The translations under genes were made by a program, and so were the position numbers. A stretch of 9,481 nucleotides of DNA, taken from Betaproteobacteria bacterium (GTDB taxonomy: Bacteria; Pseudomonadota; Gammaproteobacteria; Burkholderiales; SG8-41). Under the pieces are notes generated by a model that was not told the origin of the DNA, made no database searches, and saw only the letters and a list, made by a program, of their open reading frames with translations. Shown here in pieces: positions 1 to 6,527 of this stretch. Position 1 is the first letter of the stretch, and each line of letters opens with the position of its first letter. The stretch is from positions 1 through 9,481 of the forward strand of contig JAOTVX010000070.1 in assembly GCA_029863175.1 (NCBI GenBank). Direction: 5' to 3'.

Positions 1-315
1 CTCCGCCTCGATCATCGTGGCGGGTATCGCTGCCTTCTCGGTGGCCGCGGCATTCGGCCGTCGCGGCTCGTCGCGCACCGGCGGCAAGGCCTTCGCCGGC
101 TGGGCGGGCTTGGGCTCGGACCTGAGCATCCGATCGAGCAGGGAGCGTTGCTTGGGCGGCTCGGGGTCGACGGCGTGCGCGACCTCCTTCTCCTTGGCTA
201 GAAGCGCGGCGGGCTTCTCGCCGCCTGCCAGGCGCTCCAGCCGCTCGCGCAGCCAACCCAGCGCGGTCGCGAGGTATTGGTCATTGGCCGCGAGCCAGCG
301 TTCGATATCGCTCAT
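1..315 (-). CDS. N-terminus of probable eCIS AAA+ ATPase (partial)
   Basis: This open frame starts at the ATG at 315-313 and continues for 105 codons without a stop off the left edge of the window. The start overlaps the stop of the upstream DUF4255 gene as ATGA, which fixes it well. The visible protein opens with an amphipathic helical segment (residues 1-28, beginning MSDIERWLAANDQYLATALG). A charged, low-complexity stretch rich in Pro, Ala, Lys and Glu follows. No Walker motifs are visible because the AAA+ core would lie beyond the edge. The assignment rests on position: in eCIS clusters the gene after the DUF4255/Pvc16 protein is usually the AAA+ ATPase (Afp15/Pvc15 type), and such proteins often carry a helical N-terminus and a linker before the ATPase domain. 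It could instead be another eCIS accessory protein. The frame is certain; the function is inferred. Confidence 0.6.
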   Translation of the reverse strand, partial: MSDIERWLAANDQYLATALGWLRERLERLAGGEKPAALLAKEKEVAHAVDPEPPKQRSLLDRMLRSEPKPAQPAKALPPVRDEPRRPNAAATEKAAIPATMIEAE

Positions 316-1562
316 GCCACGGTCACCTTCTGCAGAGGATCGAACGACGGTACCGGCGGCGTGCCACTATAGACGACCGGGATGCTGTCGACGCCGTCGA
401 CGCGCAGGCGCACGACGTAGCTCTCTGCGCCGACGCCGGGTATCGTAAAAGCGAGCGTTGTCGGCTGCGTGGTGTCGATCGGGTTGGTGACCGAGTCCGG
501 CTCGACCTGCCGGTCACCGAAGAGCAACAGCACGCGCTGGCCGGTGAGAATGCGTGGCTCGCAGGTCAGCGTCAGATTCACTGTTCCCGGCGTGGCGTTC
601 GTCGGGCTCACGGTGATCTGCGGCGCTAGCGCAAACGCGACTTCGTTGCTCGCCATCGCCGGGGCGCCGGTCTTCTTCACGACCAGCGCCACGGTGTAGA
701 AGCCAGGGGCCCAGCGGGACAGTGCGTTCGCGTCCTCGGTCTTGCTCGGCAGGTGCACGAGCAACTCGCCTGGTTTCGCCCCGCTCGTGGGCAGGATCTC
801 GAGCGGCTGGGCAAGGCGCGAACTCGTGAAGCGGACAATGGCATCCGTAGCCGTTAATTGCTCGCCGGCAATCGCGATGTCTTCCCCCAGCCGCGCGGCG
901 GGCTGCGAATTCGGCGGGCGAATCTCTCTCAAGGTCGGCGCGAGCCCTGCAACGGTCGCCACACCGCGATCACCTTCGCCCCGCTGCAAGACGGGCAGGG
1001 GTGTCCTCACCGGCGCGCGGCTGTCGATCAAGAGCACCGTGACTTCGTACGCCGCCGAGATTCGGTACTGCGTCTGGAAGACCATCCAAAGCTTCGACAT
1101 GTCCTCCAACGCCGTTGCCAGCGGCGTGATCTTGAGCCGCTCGAGCTGCTCGCCCAGATCGTTGCCAGTAAGCGCGGCGCTGATCTCGCCCCGAGAGAGC
1201 AACGGATGGTCGTGCAGCACGCTCATCGCGCCGCCGAGCACCCGATGGCTGACCGAGTCGTTATCGCTCTCGCCGCGCCCATAGGCCGTAATCAGATAGT
1301 GCAGGTTCAGCGCCAACGCCGGCGCCCCGGTTTCCCCCGGACGTACTTGCCGCGGCATGTCCAGGTTACGCCATGCCCCGTTGAGGACGGTCTGGTAGAG
1401 GAACAGGTTGAGTTGTGCCTTGGTGACATTCTTGCGCGCAAGGTCCAGCGGCTGTGTCGTCACTTCCAGGTCCGATAGGTCCGAGTCCAGGAACGGAATC
1501 TGTGCCAACAGCAGGTTGCGCAACGTCGCCGTGCATGCGGCGATGGCGAGCGCGTTGCTCAT
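312..1562 (-). CDS. DUF4255 / Pvc16-type tail terminator protein
   Basis: The product is 416 residues. Residues 1 to about 195 match the DUF4255 (Pvc16 N-terminal) family. Visible features are an early helix with NALAIAACTATLRNLL, a QLNLFLYQTVLN segment, LALNLHYLITAYG, and a helix with RVLGGAMSVLHDHPLL. The rest (about 200-416) is beta-rich and reads like two consecutive Ig/IPT-like domains, including IRPPNSQPAARLGEDIAIAG and PQITVSPTNATPGTVNLTL. In Afp/PVC particles this family sits at the end distal to the baseplate and terminates tube and sheath growth. Both ends are set by ATGA overlaps, with the Pro/Arg-rich gene upstream (1559-1562) and the putative ATPase gene downstream (312-315). The C-terminal Ig-like half goes beyond the minimal domain and may be exposed on the cap; that part is inference. 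Confidence 0.9.
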   Translation of the reverse strand: MSNALAIAACTATLRNLLLAQIPFLDSDLSDLEVTTQPLDLARKNVTKAQLNLFLYQTVLNGAWRNLDMPRQVRPGETGAPALALNLHYLITAYGRGESDNDSVSHRVLGGAMSVLHDHPLLSRGEISAALTGNDLGEQLERLKITPLATALEDMSKLWMVFQTQYRISAAYEVTVLLIDSRAPVRTPLPVLQRGEGDRGVATVAGLAPTLREIRPPNSQPAARLGEDIAIAGEQLTATDAIVRFTSSRLAQPLEILPTSGAKPGELLVHLPSKTEDANALSRWAPGFYTVALVVKKTGAPAMASNEVAFALAPQITVSPTNATPGTVNLTLTCEPRILTGQRVLLLFGDRQVEPDSVTNPIDTTQPTTLAFTIPGVGAESYVVRLRVDGVDSIPVVYSGTPPVPSFDPLQKVTVA

Positions 1563-2470
1563 CGCCCGCCTCCGCGCTGCTTCAGGTAGTCGCCCAAGCT
1601 CATGGGTTTCGGCCCCTGGGATCGTTGCCGAGTCGAGCCTGGTTGGGCCGGCACGGCACGGACTTCGATGCGGCCGATGGTCACGTTGACTACGGGCTCG
1701 GGACTGGGCGTCGCCACCTCTGCGTGCAACGGATCACGCTCGGGGCGATGCCTTACCGTCGGTGGTTCAACGACGATTCTTTGCATTTCCGGTGCCGGCG
1801 ACACGGGATGATCATGCAAGCGCCCGGCCCGCTCGGTTGACCTGGGAAGCGCTCCGCGGCTTTCCGGCGCGCGCATGACCGTTGGCTCGCGGATCGTTTC
1901 CGCCGTCGAGATCACCTTGCGCGCCAGCAACAAACCGCTCGGCAAATCGAGCACGGGACGTTGCGGTTCGTGTCCTGTCTCACGCCGCCAGTCGCGACCG
2001 GCATCCACCGTTATCTGCAAAGGTGCGGGCGTCAGGATGTTCCGATCCCTCTCCGCCTCGTGCGGGCGCGCCGGCGGCCGTGCGGGTAGACCCGACGCAC
2101 CTTCCGGCTCGTGGTCAGCCTTCACCAGCCGCGCGAGTTCCGCCGCTATGCGCCGTCTGGACTCATTGGGAGGATCCATGTCGGTTCGCGATAGGTCACG
2201 CGGCGCCGGCGCATCGCGCGGCAGCGTCTGGCGTTGCGCTTCTCGCTCGCGTCGTTCTTCCTCCCGGGCGGGCGCAGCGACTTCCTTGTCCTTGCTTGCA
2301 ACGTCCGCCGACCAGTCGACCGCCGCGGCAGCGGTGAAGGTCTGCGGCTCGAACAGCGAAGACCGGCGCGGCTCGATCGGATTCGCCCGCTCGAAAGCGC
2401 CGTCGACAACGCGTCGCAGAAAGTCCGGCGCCGATGCGCGCTGCTGTTCGTTCCGCGGCGCTTCGCTCAT
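1559..2470 (-). CDS. Proline/arginine-rich, largely disordered eCIS accessory protein
   Basis: The product is 303 residues from the ATG at 2470-2468, which overlaps the stop of the preceding baseplate gene as ATGA. The frame stays open upstream to an ATG at 2608, but that would overlap the upstream gene by about 140 bp and is unlikely. The protein is dominated by Pro, Arg, Glu and Ala and lacks hydrophobic core segments over most of its length. Three spots look structured: DFLRRVVDGAFE near residues 16-28; a short hydrophobic stretch VLDLPSGLLLARKVI in the middle; and the C-terminus, with a beta-like VNVTIGRIEVRAV (261-273) followed by MSLGDYLKQRGGGR (290-303). Pro-rich proteins ending in this kind of IGRIEVRA plus SLxxYLxxR tail are, from memory, frequent in eCIS operons between baseplate and terminator genes, with no assigned function. 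A role as adaptor or assembly factor is a guess. The reading frame is secure because of coupling at both ends. Confidence 0.8.
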   Translation of the reverse strand: MSEAPRNEQQRASAPDFLRRVVDGAFERANPIEPRRSSLFEPQTFTAAAAVDWSADVASKDKEVAAPAREEERREREAQRQTLPRDAPAPRDLSRTDMDPPNESRRRIAAELARLVKADHEPEGASGLPARPPARPHEAERDRNILTPAPLQITVDAGRDWRRETGHEPQRPVLDLPSGLLLARKVISTAETIREPTVMRAPESRGALPRSTERAGRLHDHPVSPAPEMQRIVVEPPTVRHRPERDPLHAEVATPSPEPVVNVTIGRIEVRAVPAQPGSTRQRSQGPKPMSLGDYLKQRGGGR

Positions 2471-3195
2471 TGCCGGCTGAGCTCCAGATAGACCTGACGT
2501 CGCGTCGGAGAGAGCGCGAGTACGTCCGCTTCGCGCCACCCATAGCTCCGCGCGAGGCTGTGCACGTCGCGCAGCGTCCGCAACGCCCAGGCATGCAGTT
2601 CCTTCCACAGAAAGCTCGCGATGTCAAACACCGCCGGCCAGCGATGGTCGCAGGTCGGGCAGGCAAGCCTCAACTCGATGTCGGCCTGGGGATCGACAGC
2701 GGCCATTCGCGCCGCGATCGCCGCGATGACCTCATCGGGCAACGATTCCTCCATCACCGCTCCACCGTTCCCGTCGCGGACTTCGGTGAGGCAGCGAGTG
2801 AGCAGCGTGCCGTGCGCCGTGCTAGCGTCCGTCAGTGCCAGCAGATCGTGAGTGGTCGGAAGACGAAAGGTTGCGCGGTAGCCGTCGATATCCGCCGAGT
2901 GCGGCGCCTCTGAGACCCGCTCATCCGCCAGACGAACGTCCTCGACGCGAAACGCCGATTCAATCTGTTCGCCGCAGGCAGGACACTGCGCGACGGCCGT
3001 AAAGTCCGGCCCAAATAGCCTCTCGCGCAGTCGTAGAAGACGCGCGTCGCGACGGCCGATCGGCAGCTCGGCGAGTTCCTCTACACTCACTTCCGGGAAC
3101 GCAGCGGCGAGCAGCTCGAGCACGCGCTCGGGCAATGGCCGAGCGAGGCCACGTTCCCAAACATCGAGCAGCTGGGTGGCAGTCAGGGTGCCCAT
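2467..3195 (-). CDS. T4 gp26-type baseplate protein / baseplate hub assembly chaperone
   Basis: The product is 242 residues. The N-terminal part (LLDVWERGLARPLPERVLELLAAA..., then ELPIGRRDARLLRLRERLFG at about 43-62) matches the T4 baseplate protein family (gp26-like, T4_baseplate), which in eCIS clusters lies next to the tube and sheath genes and acts in baseplate assembly. Two cysteine pairs, CPAC at 71-74 and CPTC at 179-182, look like the halves of one zinc ribbon. A C-terminal helical region follows (WKELHAWALRTLRDVHSLAR, then YGWREADVLALSP at 218-230). The ATG at 3195 is preceded by GAGAGG with an 8-nt spacer. The stop overlaps the start of the next gene as ATGA. The 102-bp gap from the tube gene and the shared strand fit one operon. 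Family-level confidence is good; the exact structural role is by analogy. Confidence 0.8.
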   Translation of the reverse strand: MGTLTATQLLDVWERGLARPLPERVLELLAAAFPEVSVEELAELPIGRRDARLLRLRERLFGPDFTAVAQCPACGEQIESAFRVEDVRLADERVSEAPHSADIDGYRATFRLPTTHDLLALTDASTAHGTLLTRCLTEVRDGNGGAVMEESLPDEVIAAIAARMAAVDPQADIELRLACPTCDHRWPAVFDIASFLWKELHAWALRTLRDVHSLARSYGWREADVLALSPTRRQVYLELSRQ

Positions 3196-3219
3196 GGATT
3201 CAACCTCTCGTCGAGAAGT

Positions 3220-3231
3220 AGGTAGCTACCT
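3220..3231. repeat. 12-bp perfect palindrome upstream of the baseplate gene
   Basis: AGGTAGCTACCT is self-complementary and sits 25 bp upstream of the ATG at 3195 in the tube-baseplate spacer. It may be chance, an RNA processing hairpin or a weak operator; nothing further supports a role. Confidence 0.35.
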
Positions 3232-3297
3232 CGCAAAGCGTAACCCTCTCCCCAGCCCACCCCCGCCGCAGAGAGAGAGTATGAGGTGCCTCTCGTA

Positions 3298-3825
3298 TCA
3301 GCCCGCCGGCTCCGTGAAAGTCGGCTCGCTCGGCTCGGGCACTTCGTAATCCCGCTCCCAGCCCTCGTTCTCCAGCTTGATGTGCTGGATCGCGACGGCG
3401 TTGGCGTTGGCATCAAGATCCGGCAACGCCTGGTACTCCGATACCCAGCAGCGGAAGATCTTGTACGCAAGCACGAGCTGCCCGGCTTCGTTGTACGCCT
3501 CAACGATGATGTCCTTGCGGAAATCCTTGAGCGAGACCTCAGCCCCGAGTCCCGAGCCGAAGTTCCAGACCTTGTTTGCCCACTTCTCAAACTCGGTGTC
3601 ATGGGTGACGCCGCGCTCGACGGTCACGGCCTCGTACTCGGTACGCCCAGGCGACTTCCGGCTGCTCGATGGATCGCCACCCTCGCGGTGCTTGACCACT
3701 TCGGTCGTGCGCTTTAGGCCCGTGACCTTGCTCACGCCGGCGACGTAGCGACCATCCCACTTTATGCGGAATTTGAAGTTCTTGTACGGATCAAAGCGAT
3801 GCGTATTCACTGAGAATTGTGCCAT
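3298..3825 (-). CDS. Phage tail tube protein, gp19/Afp1-type
   Basis: The product is 175 residues and has the hallmarks of the T4 gp19-like tail tube family used for the inner tube of contractile injection systems: an N-terminal DPYKNFKFRIKWDGRYVAGV strand pair, then VSKVTGLKRTTEVVKHREGG, a ...TYEAVTVERGVTHDTEFEKW-like segment (here beginning RTEYEAVTVERG), and a late YKIFRCWVSEYQALPDLDAN followed by IQHIKLENEGW. Such subunits form stacked hexameric rings around the payload channel. The last 20 or so residues form an acidic, proline-containing tail (VPEPSEPTFTEPAG) that extends past the conserved fold and makes the protein longer than the roughly 150-residue minimum. The ATG at 3825 is preceded by a GAAGGGG Shine-Dalgarno-like stretch. 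It lies downstream of the sheath gene after 143 bp of repeat-bearing spacer. Confidence 0.93.
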   Translation of the reverse strand: MAQFSVNTHRFDPYKNFKFRIKWDGRYVAGVSKVTGLKRTTEVVKHREGGDPSSSRKSPGRTEYEAVTVERGVTHDTEFEKWANKVWNFGSGLGAEVSLKDFRKDIIVEAYNEAGQLVLAYKIFRCWVSEYQALPDLDANANAVAIQHIKLENEGWERDYEVPEPSEPTFTEPAG

Positions 3826-3878
3826 GTATTCACCCCTTCACTGGAACCCGATGTCATGAACCGCGAGGACGGATGGGC

Positions 3879-3898
3879 GCAGACAAACGCAGACAAAG
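3879..3898. repeat. Two tandem 10-bp units between sheath and tube genes
   Basis: GCAGACAAAC is followed directly by GCAGACAAAG, differing only in the last base. The pair sits in the sheath-tube spacer beside an 8-bp tandem array. Together they resemble the simple purine-rich intergenic filler repeats scattered through some bacterial genomes. Confidence 0.6.
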
Positions 3899-3916
3899 GC
3901 GCTTGTTGAAAATCTT

Positions 3917-3964
3917 TTCGTCATCTCCGCGTCTTCGCCGCTTCGCCCCTTCGCCCCTTCGCCG
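3917..3964. repeat. 8-bp degenerate tandem array in the sheath-tube spacer
   Basis: On the plus strand, units at 3933, 3941, 3949 and 3957 read CTTCGCCG, CTTCGCCC, CTTCGCCC and CTTCGCCG. The units at 3925 (CTCCGCGT) and 3917 (TTCGTCAT) are degenerate. The array ends 5 bp before the sheath stop codon. On the transcript it is purine-rich (GGGCGAAG repeats) and has little self-pairing potential, so it is not an obvious terminator. Confidence 0.75.
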
Positions 3965-3968
3965 GCAA

Positions 3969-5519
3969 TTAGGTTTGAATCTGCCCCGCAATCTGTTGGA
4001 TCTTGATGATCACGAATTCGGCAGGCTTCAACGGCGCAAACCCGACAATGATGTTCACGATGCCGCGGTTGATGTCGCTTTGGGTTGTGGTCTCCTTGTC
4101 GCACTTCACGAAGTACGCATCCTGCGGCGTCTTCCCCTGGAAAGCCCCCTGGCGGAAGAGATCATGCATGAACGCGCCGACGTTCAAGCGAATCTGAGCC
4201 CAGAGCGGCTCGTCGTTCGGCTCGAACACCACCCACTTGAGCGCGCGATAGAGGCTCTCTTCGATGAATAGGGTGGTGCGCCGCACCGGGACGTATTTCC
4301 ACTCGGAACCGCGCTCGTCGTTGCCTTGCAACGTGCGCGCCCCCCAGAGCACCGTGCCGTACACTGGCAGGTTGCGGATGCAGTTCACCGCCTTCGGATT
4401 CAACACGCCGTTCTCGTCGTTGGTGAGCACGGTCTTCACGCCGAGCACGCCGGTGAGGCTCGCTTCGGTGCCCGCCGGCGCCTTCCACACGCCGCGGCTC
4501 GAGTCGGTGCGCGCGTAAAGTCCGGCGACGAACCCGCACGGTGGGAACTCTGTAGCGCGGTTCTCCTGCAGTGGATCTGGCGATGTGACCCATGGGAAAT
4601 AGAACGCGGCGTTGATGGCGTCGTTGCCGGTGAGGCTCGTGTCCGGTCCGTTCGCGAGGGTTGCCAGGGAGGCGTTGGACGCGGAGTCGGCGATGAGAAA
4701 TGCCCGCCGGTCACGGCAGAATTTCTGCAGCTTGGCGAGCGGCGAGGCATTCGTCTCGCCCGGTACACATAGGAGGTTGAAGAGGTCAATGCGGTCCAGG
4801 TGGTAGACCCCGCCCGTGCCGCTCGTGGGCTGTAGCGCATTCTCGAACCCCGACTCGTTCGGGTTTAGCACCTTGCCGTCGGTGCCGCCGGTTAACTTGG
4901 CGGCGGCCGGTACCTCACCGCTCGGGCCGAACACCGTGTCGGCGGGCGGGTCTGTAGGCGTGCCCACAAGTGCGGCTCCAACCAGCACGGAATCGCTCTT
5001 GAGGACGTTGACGACGTATCGCGCATCGGCCGTGTTCATCGACAGGTTGTCGAACACCTCGATCGCCACTCCTTTCGGGTCCTGCTTGTAATTGACCACC
5101 TTGAGCTGGAAGCGGCTCGTTTCGTCGACACGCTTCTTGGTAACGATCGCGTAGTCGTTGGCCCATGCGCCCGGGTCCTTCGCGGTGACAGTCAGCTTGC
5201 CGTCGAGCGTCACCGCAGCAGCAGCGGCGTTGTCGGCTGCCGTGCTAGAGCCCGCAGTCACCAGCCGCACGATATACGCTCTCTGACCGCCGTTGGCAAA
5301 GAAGTGGGAGACGGCGTAGCCCAGAAGGCTGCGCTTGTCCAGGCCACCAAACTTGCGGTCGAAATCGGACCAGCTCAGCACCAGTTCCGCCCTGTCCGTG
5401 GGCCCTTTCGGCGCCCAGCCGACGAACGCGGCAATCGACGTGGCCACACCGGTAATCGTGCGCACGCCACTCGGAATTTCCTCGATATAGACGCCTGGGT
5501 AACTCACTGCGACTGGCAT
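3969..5519 (-). CDS. Contractile tail sheath protein
   Basis: The product is 516 residues and a clear contractile tail sheath subunit. It opens with the diagnostic SYPGVYIEEIPSGVRTITGV (residues 6-25), followed by TSIAAFVGWAPKGPTDRAEL and the FDRKFGG segment. A variable beta-rich middle section runs to about residue 300. The conserved C-terminal domain follows: GLYARTDSSRGVWKAPAG, LWGARTL, the WKYVPVRRTTLFIEESL block from residue 407, FEPNDEPLW, and a final ...LKPAEFVIIKIQQIAGQ. Sheath subunits wrap the inner tube and contract to drive it into a target. A strong ribosome site, AAGGAGA at 5533-5527, lies 7 nt before the ATG. It is the only sheath gene in the window and starts 84 bp after the small winged-helix-like gene. 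Its size is usual for single-sheath eCIS; some relatives carry two or three sheath paralogues. Confidence 0.96.
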   Translation of the reverse strand: MPVAVSYPGVYIEEIPSGVRTITGVATSIAAFVGWAPKGPTDRAELVLSWSDFDRKFGGLDKRSLLGYAVSHFFANGGQRAYIVRLVTAGSSTAADNAAAAAVTLDGKLTVTAKDPGAWANDYAIVTKKRVDETSRFQLKVVNYKQDPKGVAIEVFDNLSMNTADARYVVNVLKSDSVLVGAALVGTPTDPPADTVFGPSGEVPAAAKLTGGTDGKVLNPNESGFENALQPTSGTGGVYHLDRIDLFNLLCVPGETNASPLAKLQKFCRDRRAFLIADSASNASLATLANGPDTSLTGNDAINAAFYFPWVTSPDPLQENRATEFPPCGFVAGLYARTDSSRGVWKAPAGTEASLTGVLGVKTVLTNDENGVLNPKAVNCIRNLPVYGTVLWGARTLQGNDERGSEWKYVPVRRTTLFIEESLYRALKWVVFEPNDEPLWAQIRLNVGAFMHDLFRQGAFQGKTPQDAYFVKCDKETTTQSDINRGIVNIIVGFAPLKPAEFVIIKIQQIAGQIQT

Positions 5520-5526
5520 TGTGCAA

Positions 5527-5533
5527 TCTCCTT
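5527..5533 (-). promoter_or_regulatory. Strong Shine-Dalgarno site of the sheath gene
   Basis: On the minus strand this reads AAGGAGA, 7 nt upstream of the sheath ATG at 5519. It is the closest match to the anti-Shine-Dalgarno consensus seen in the operon, fitting the high copy number of sheath subunits in a particle. Confidence 0.75.
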
Positions 5534-5543
5534 TTTCGTTGCT

Positions 5544-5557
5544 CGGGCCCGGGCCCG
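5544..5557. repeat. 14-bp perfect GC palindrome in the sheath leader
   Basis: The sequence CGGGCCCGGGCCCG is its own reverse complement and lies between the winged-helix-like gene and the sheath ribosome site. As RNA it could form only a short stem of about 5 bp. No U-run follows, so it is not a typical terminator. A role in mRNA processing or translation is possible but unsupported. Confidence 0.4.
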
Positions 5558-5603
5558 CTACTGCCGCCGATTCCCTATTTGCCGCACCGTTACTTACGTG
5601 GAC

Positions 5604-5921
5604 CTACCGGTTTTTCCTGCGGGTCAACCGGCGTCGCCGACCCGCTGTTCCTGCGTACAGGACAGACCCGTCCGCGAGGACGCTCTTCCTTAGAATTCCC
5701 TTGGCCACCAGTTGCTCCATCGCCAGTTCGACCGCTTTCGCTTCTGTTCCGATGAAGTGCGCCGGCAACCAGCAGTTCATAACTCCGCGGAGCGTGTCCG
5801 CCGCGCTCGGATTACGGTGCACGTACTCCAGAATGGCATCGCGCAATCCAGTTGTGCCTGCATCTTTGTCTTGCACTCGGGCGCTTTTATCGAAAACCAG
5901 CAGGGTGTTGCGCCTGGCCAT
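5604..5921 (-). CDS. Small winged-helix-like protein, head of the eCIS operon
   Basis: The product is 105 residues from the ATG at 5921. The frame is open further upstream to a GTG at 6029, but that extension has no good ribosome site and does not look protein-like. Not recognised by name. Residues 25-36 (LRDAILEYVHRN) form a predicted helix; ADTLRGVMNCWLP (41-53) and AKAVELAMEQLVAKGIL (61-77) are further helices; KSVLADGSVLYAG (79-91) looks like a beta hairpin or wing. This arrangement resembles a winged helix-turn-helix. The C-terminus is strongly basic (GRRRRLTRRKNR, 94-105), which could bind nucleic acid. It is co-oriented with the sheath gene 84 bp away. It may be a small regulator or an operon-specific accessory factor. 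One conflict: the sigma-54-like site at 5940-5925 would start transcription near 5914, inside this ATG's reading frame, so the start or the promoter may be misjudged. Confidence 0.6.
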   Translation of the reverse strand: MARRNTLLVFDKSARVQDKDAGTTGLRDAILEYVHRNPSAADTLRGVMNCWLPAHFIGTEAKAVELAMEQLVAKGILRKSVLADGSVLYAGTAGRRRRLTRRKNR

Positions 5922-5924
5922 CAA

Positions 5925-5940
5925 TGCAAGCCTCGAGCCA
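5925..5940 (-). promoter_or_regulatory. Candidate sigma-54 (-24/-12) promoter of the eCIS operon
   Basis: Read on the minus strand the site is TGGCTCGAGGCTTGCA. Against the sigma-54 consensus TGGCACG-N4-TTGCW it differs at one base (A to T), with exact GG-to-GC spacing. It points into the winged-helix-like gene and sheath gene, and a sigma-54 activator gene lies about 0.6 kb upstream. The predicted start of transcription, near 5914, falls just inside the proposed ATG of the 105-residue gene. The promoter might therefore serve the sheath and later genes, or the protein may start elsewhere. Confidence 0.4.
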
Positions 5941-6527
5941 GGATGCCTGAGTCGATAACCAGCTGATATCGCTACAGAAATTTGGACGGCCTCAAATCGG
6001 CTGGGCCAAGTCAAACCCACCTTTGCCACCGCCAGGGTGCCGTGGGCCCGCGAAATTGCTGGAGGATCAGTGGGCTGGGAACAGGTTACGGGAATAGCTC
6101 AGGTCGCGACATCAATGACCCACGTGAGGATGGTTCGACATGGCGGCATCTGACGATACCGTCCTTGGGGGGTGGCAGGAAGGATGGACTTGATCACAAA
6201 TGAGATTCGGCGAGGAGCGGACGCCACAGCGAATCTGATCATTCCTGAATAACCGGGTTCGGAATGGCGTGGCCCTCGGACCGAGTCCAAGATGTCGGCG
6301 TGTGTCGCGCCGATCCGTCCCGTACCGTGTCCGGTGAAGAACTGCATTCTGCCGCCGGCACTGCACCACAGTATTTAGTGGCAACGGGGAGAGGATAATA
6401 CTTGTTGGTGCGGTGCTTCGCATGCACCGCCGTGACCTCAAGGCCTTACTTTGACTGTTTGTACGCGACCGATCAATGCGCTTGCGAGGCGCGCAGCGCC
6501 GCTTTCCGTCGCGTGCTCGCGAACCCC
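5941..6527. other. Spacer between operon head and activator gene; no gene supported
   Basis: Short open frames occur on both strands here, but none has a ribosome site, a recognisable motif or protein-like composition. Visible structure includes a small hairpin at 6410-6430 (arms GCGGTGC and GCACCGC, 7-nt loop) without a U-run. A 7-bp dyad at 6526-6541 (CCTTACA, then TGTAAGG) overlaps the activator's stop codon. Decayed coding DNA cannot be excluded. If the sigma-54 promoter is real, enhancer-type sites for the activator would be expected in this stretch. Confidence 0.5.

Noticed and set aside
17..448. Plus-strand open frame of 143 codons at the left edge
   Set aside because: It is Arg/Ser-rich shadow sequence opposite the ATGA-coupled partial gene on the minus strand.
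742..1478. Long open frames on the plus strand (180 and 206 codons) opposite the DUF4255 gene
   Set aside because: They are antisense shadows in GC-rich DNA, with no ribosome sites, no family motifs, and complete overlap with a well-supported gene.
2471..2608. Upstream extension of the Pro/Arg-rich gene to an ATG at 2608
   Set aside because: It would overlap the baseplate gene by about 140 bp; the ATGA-coupled ATG at 2470 is far more likely.
3236..3285. CTCTC/GAGAG pairing in the tube-baseplate spacer as a terminator
   Set aside because: The pairing is weak, the loop is large, and there is no U-run; the spacer looks like simple GC-rich filler.
6410..6430. Hairpin with 7-bp arms considered as a terminator for the activator gene
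   Set aside because: No U-run follows on either strand and it lies about 100 bp past the stop codon.
6099..6441. Three overlapping minus-strand frames downstream of the activator gene
   Set aside because: Composition is not protein-like, there are no motifs or ribosome sites, and the frames compete with each other.
6423..6441. Second sigma-54-like element on the minus strand
   Set aside because: Only the GG and GC pairs with correct spacing match; the flanking consensus bases do not.
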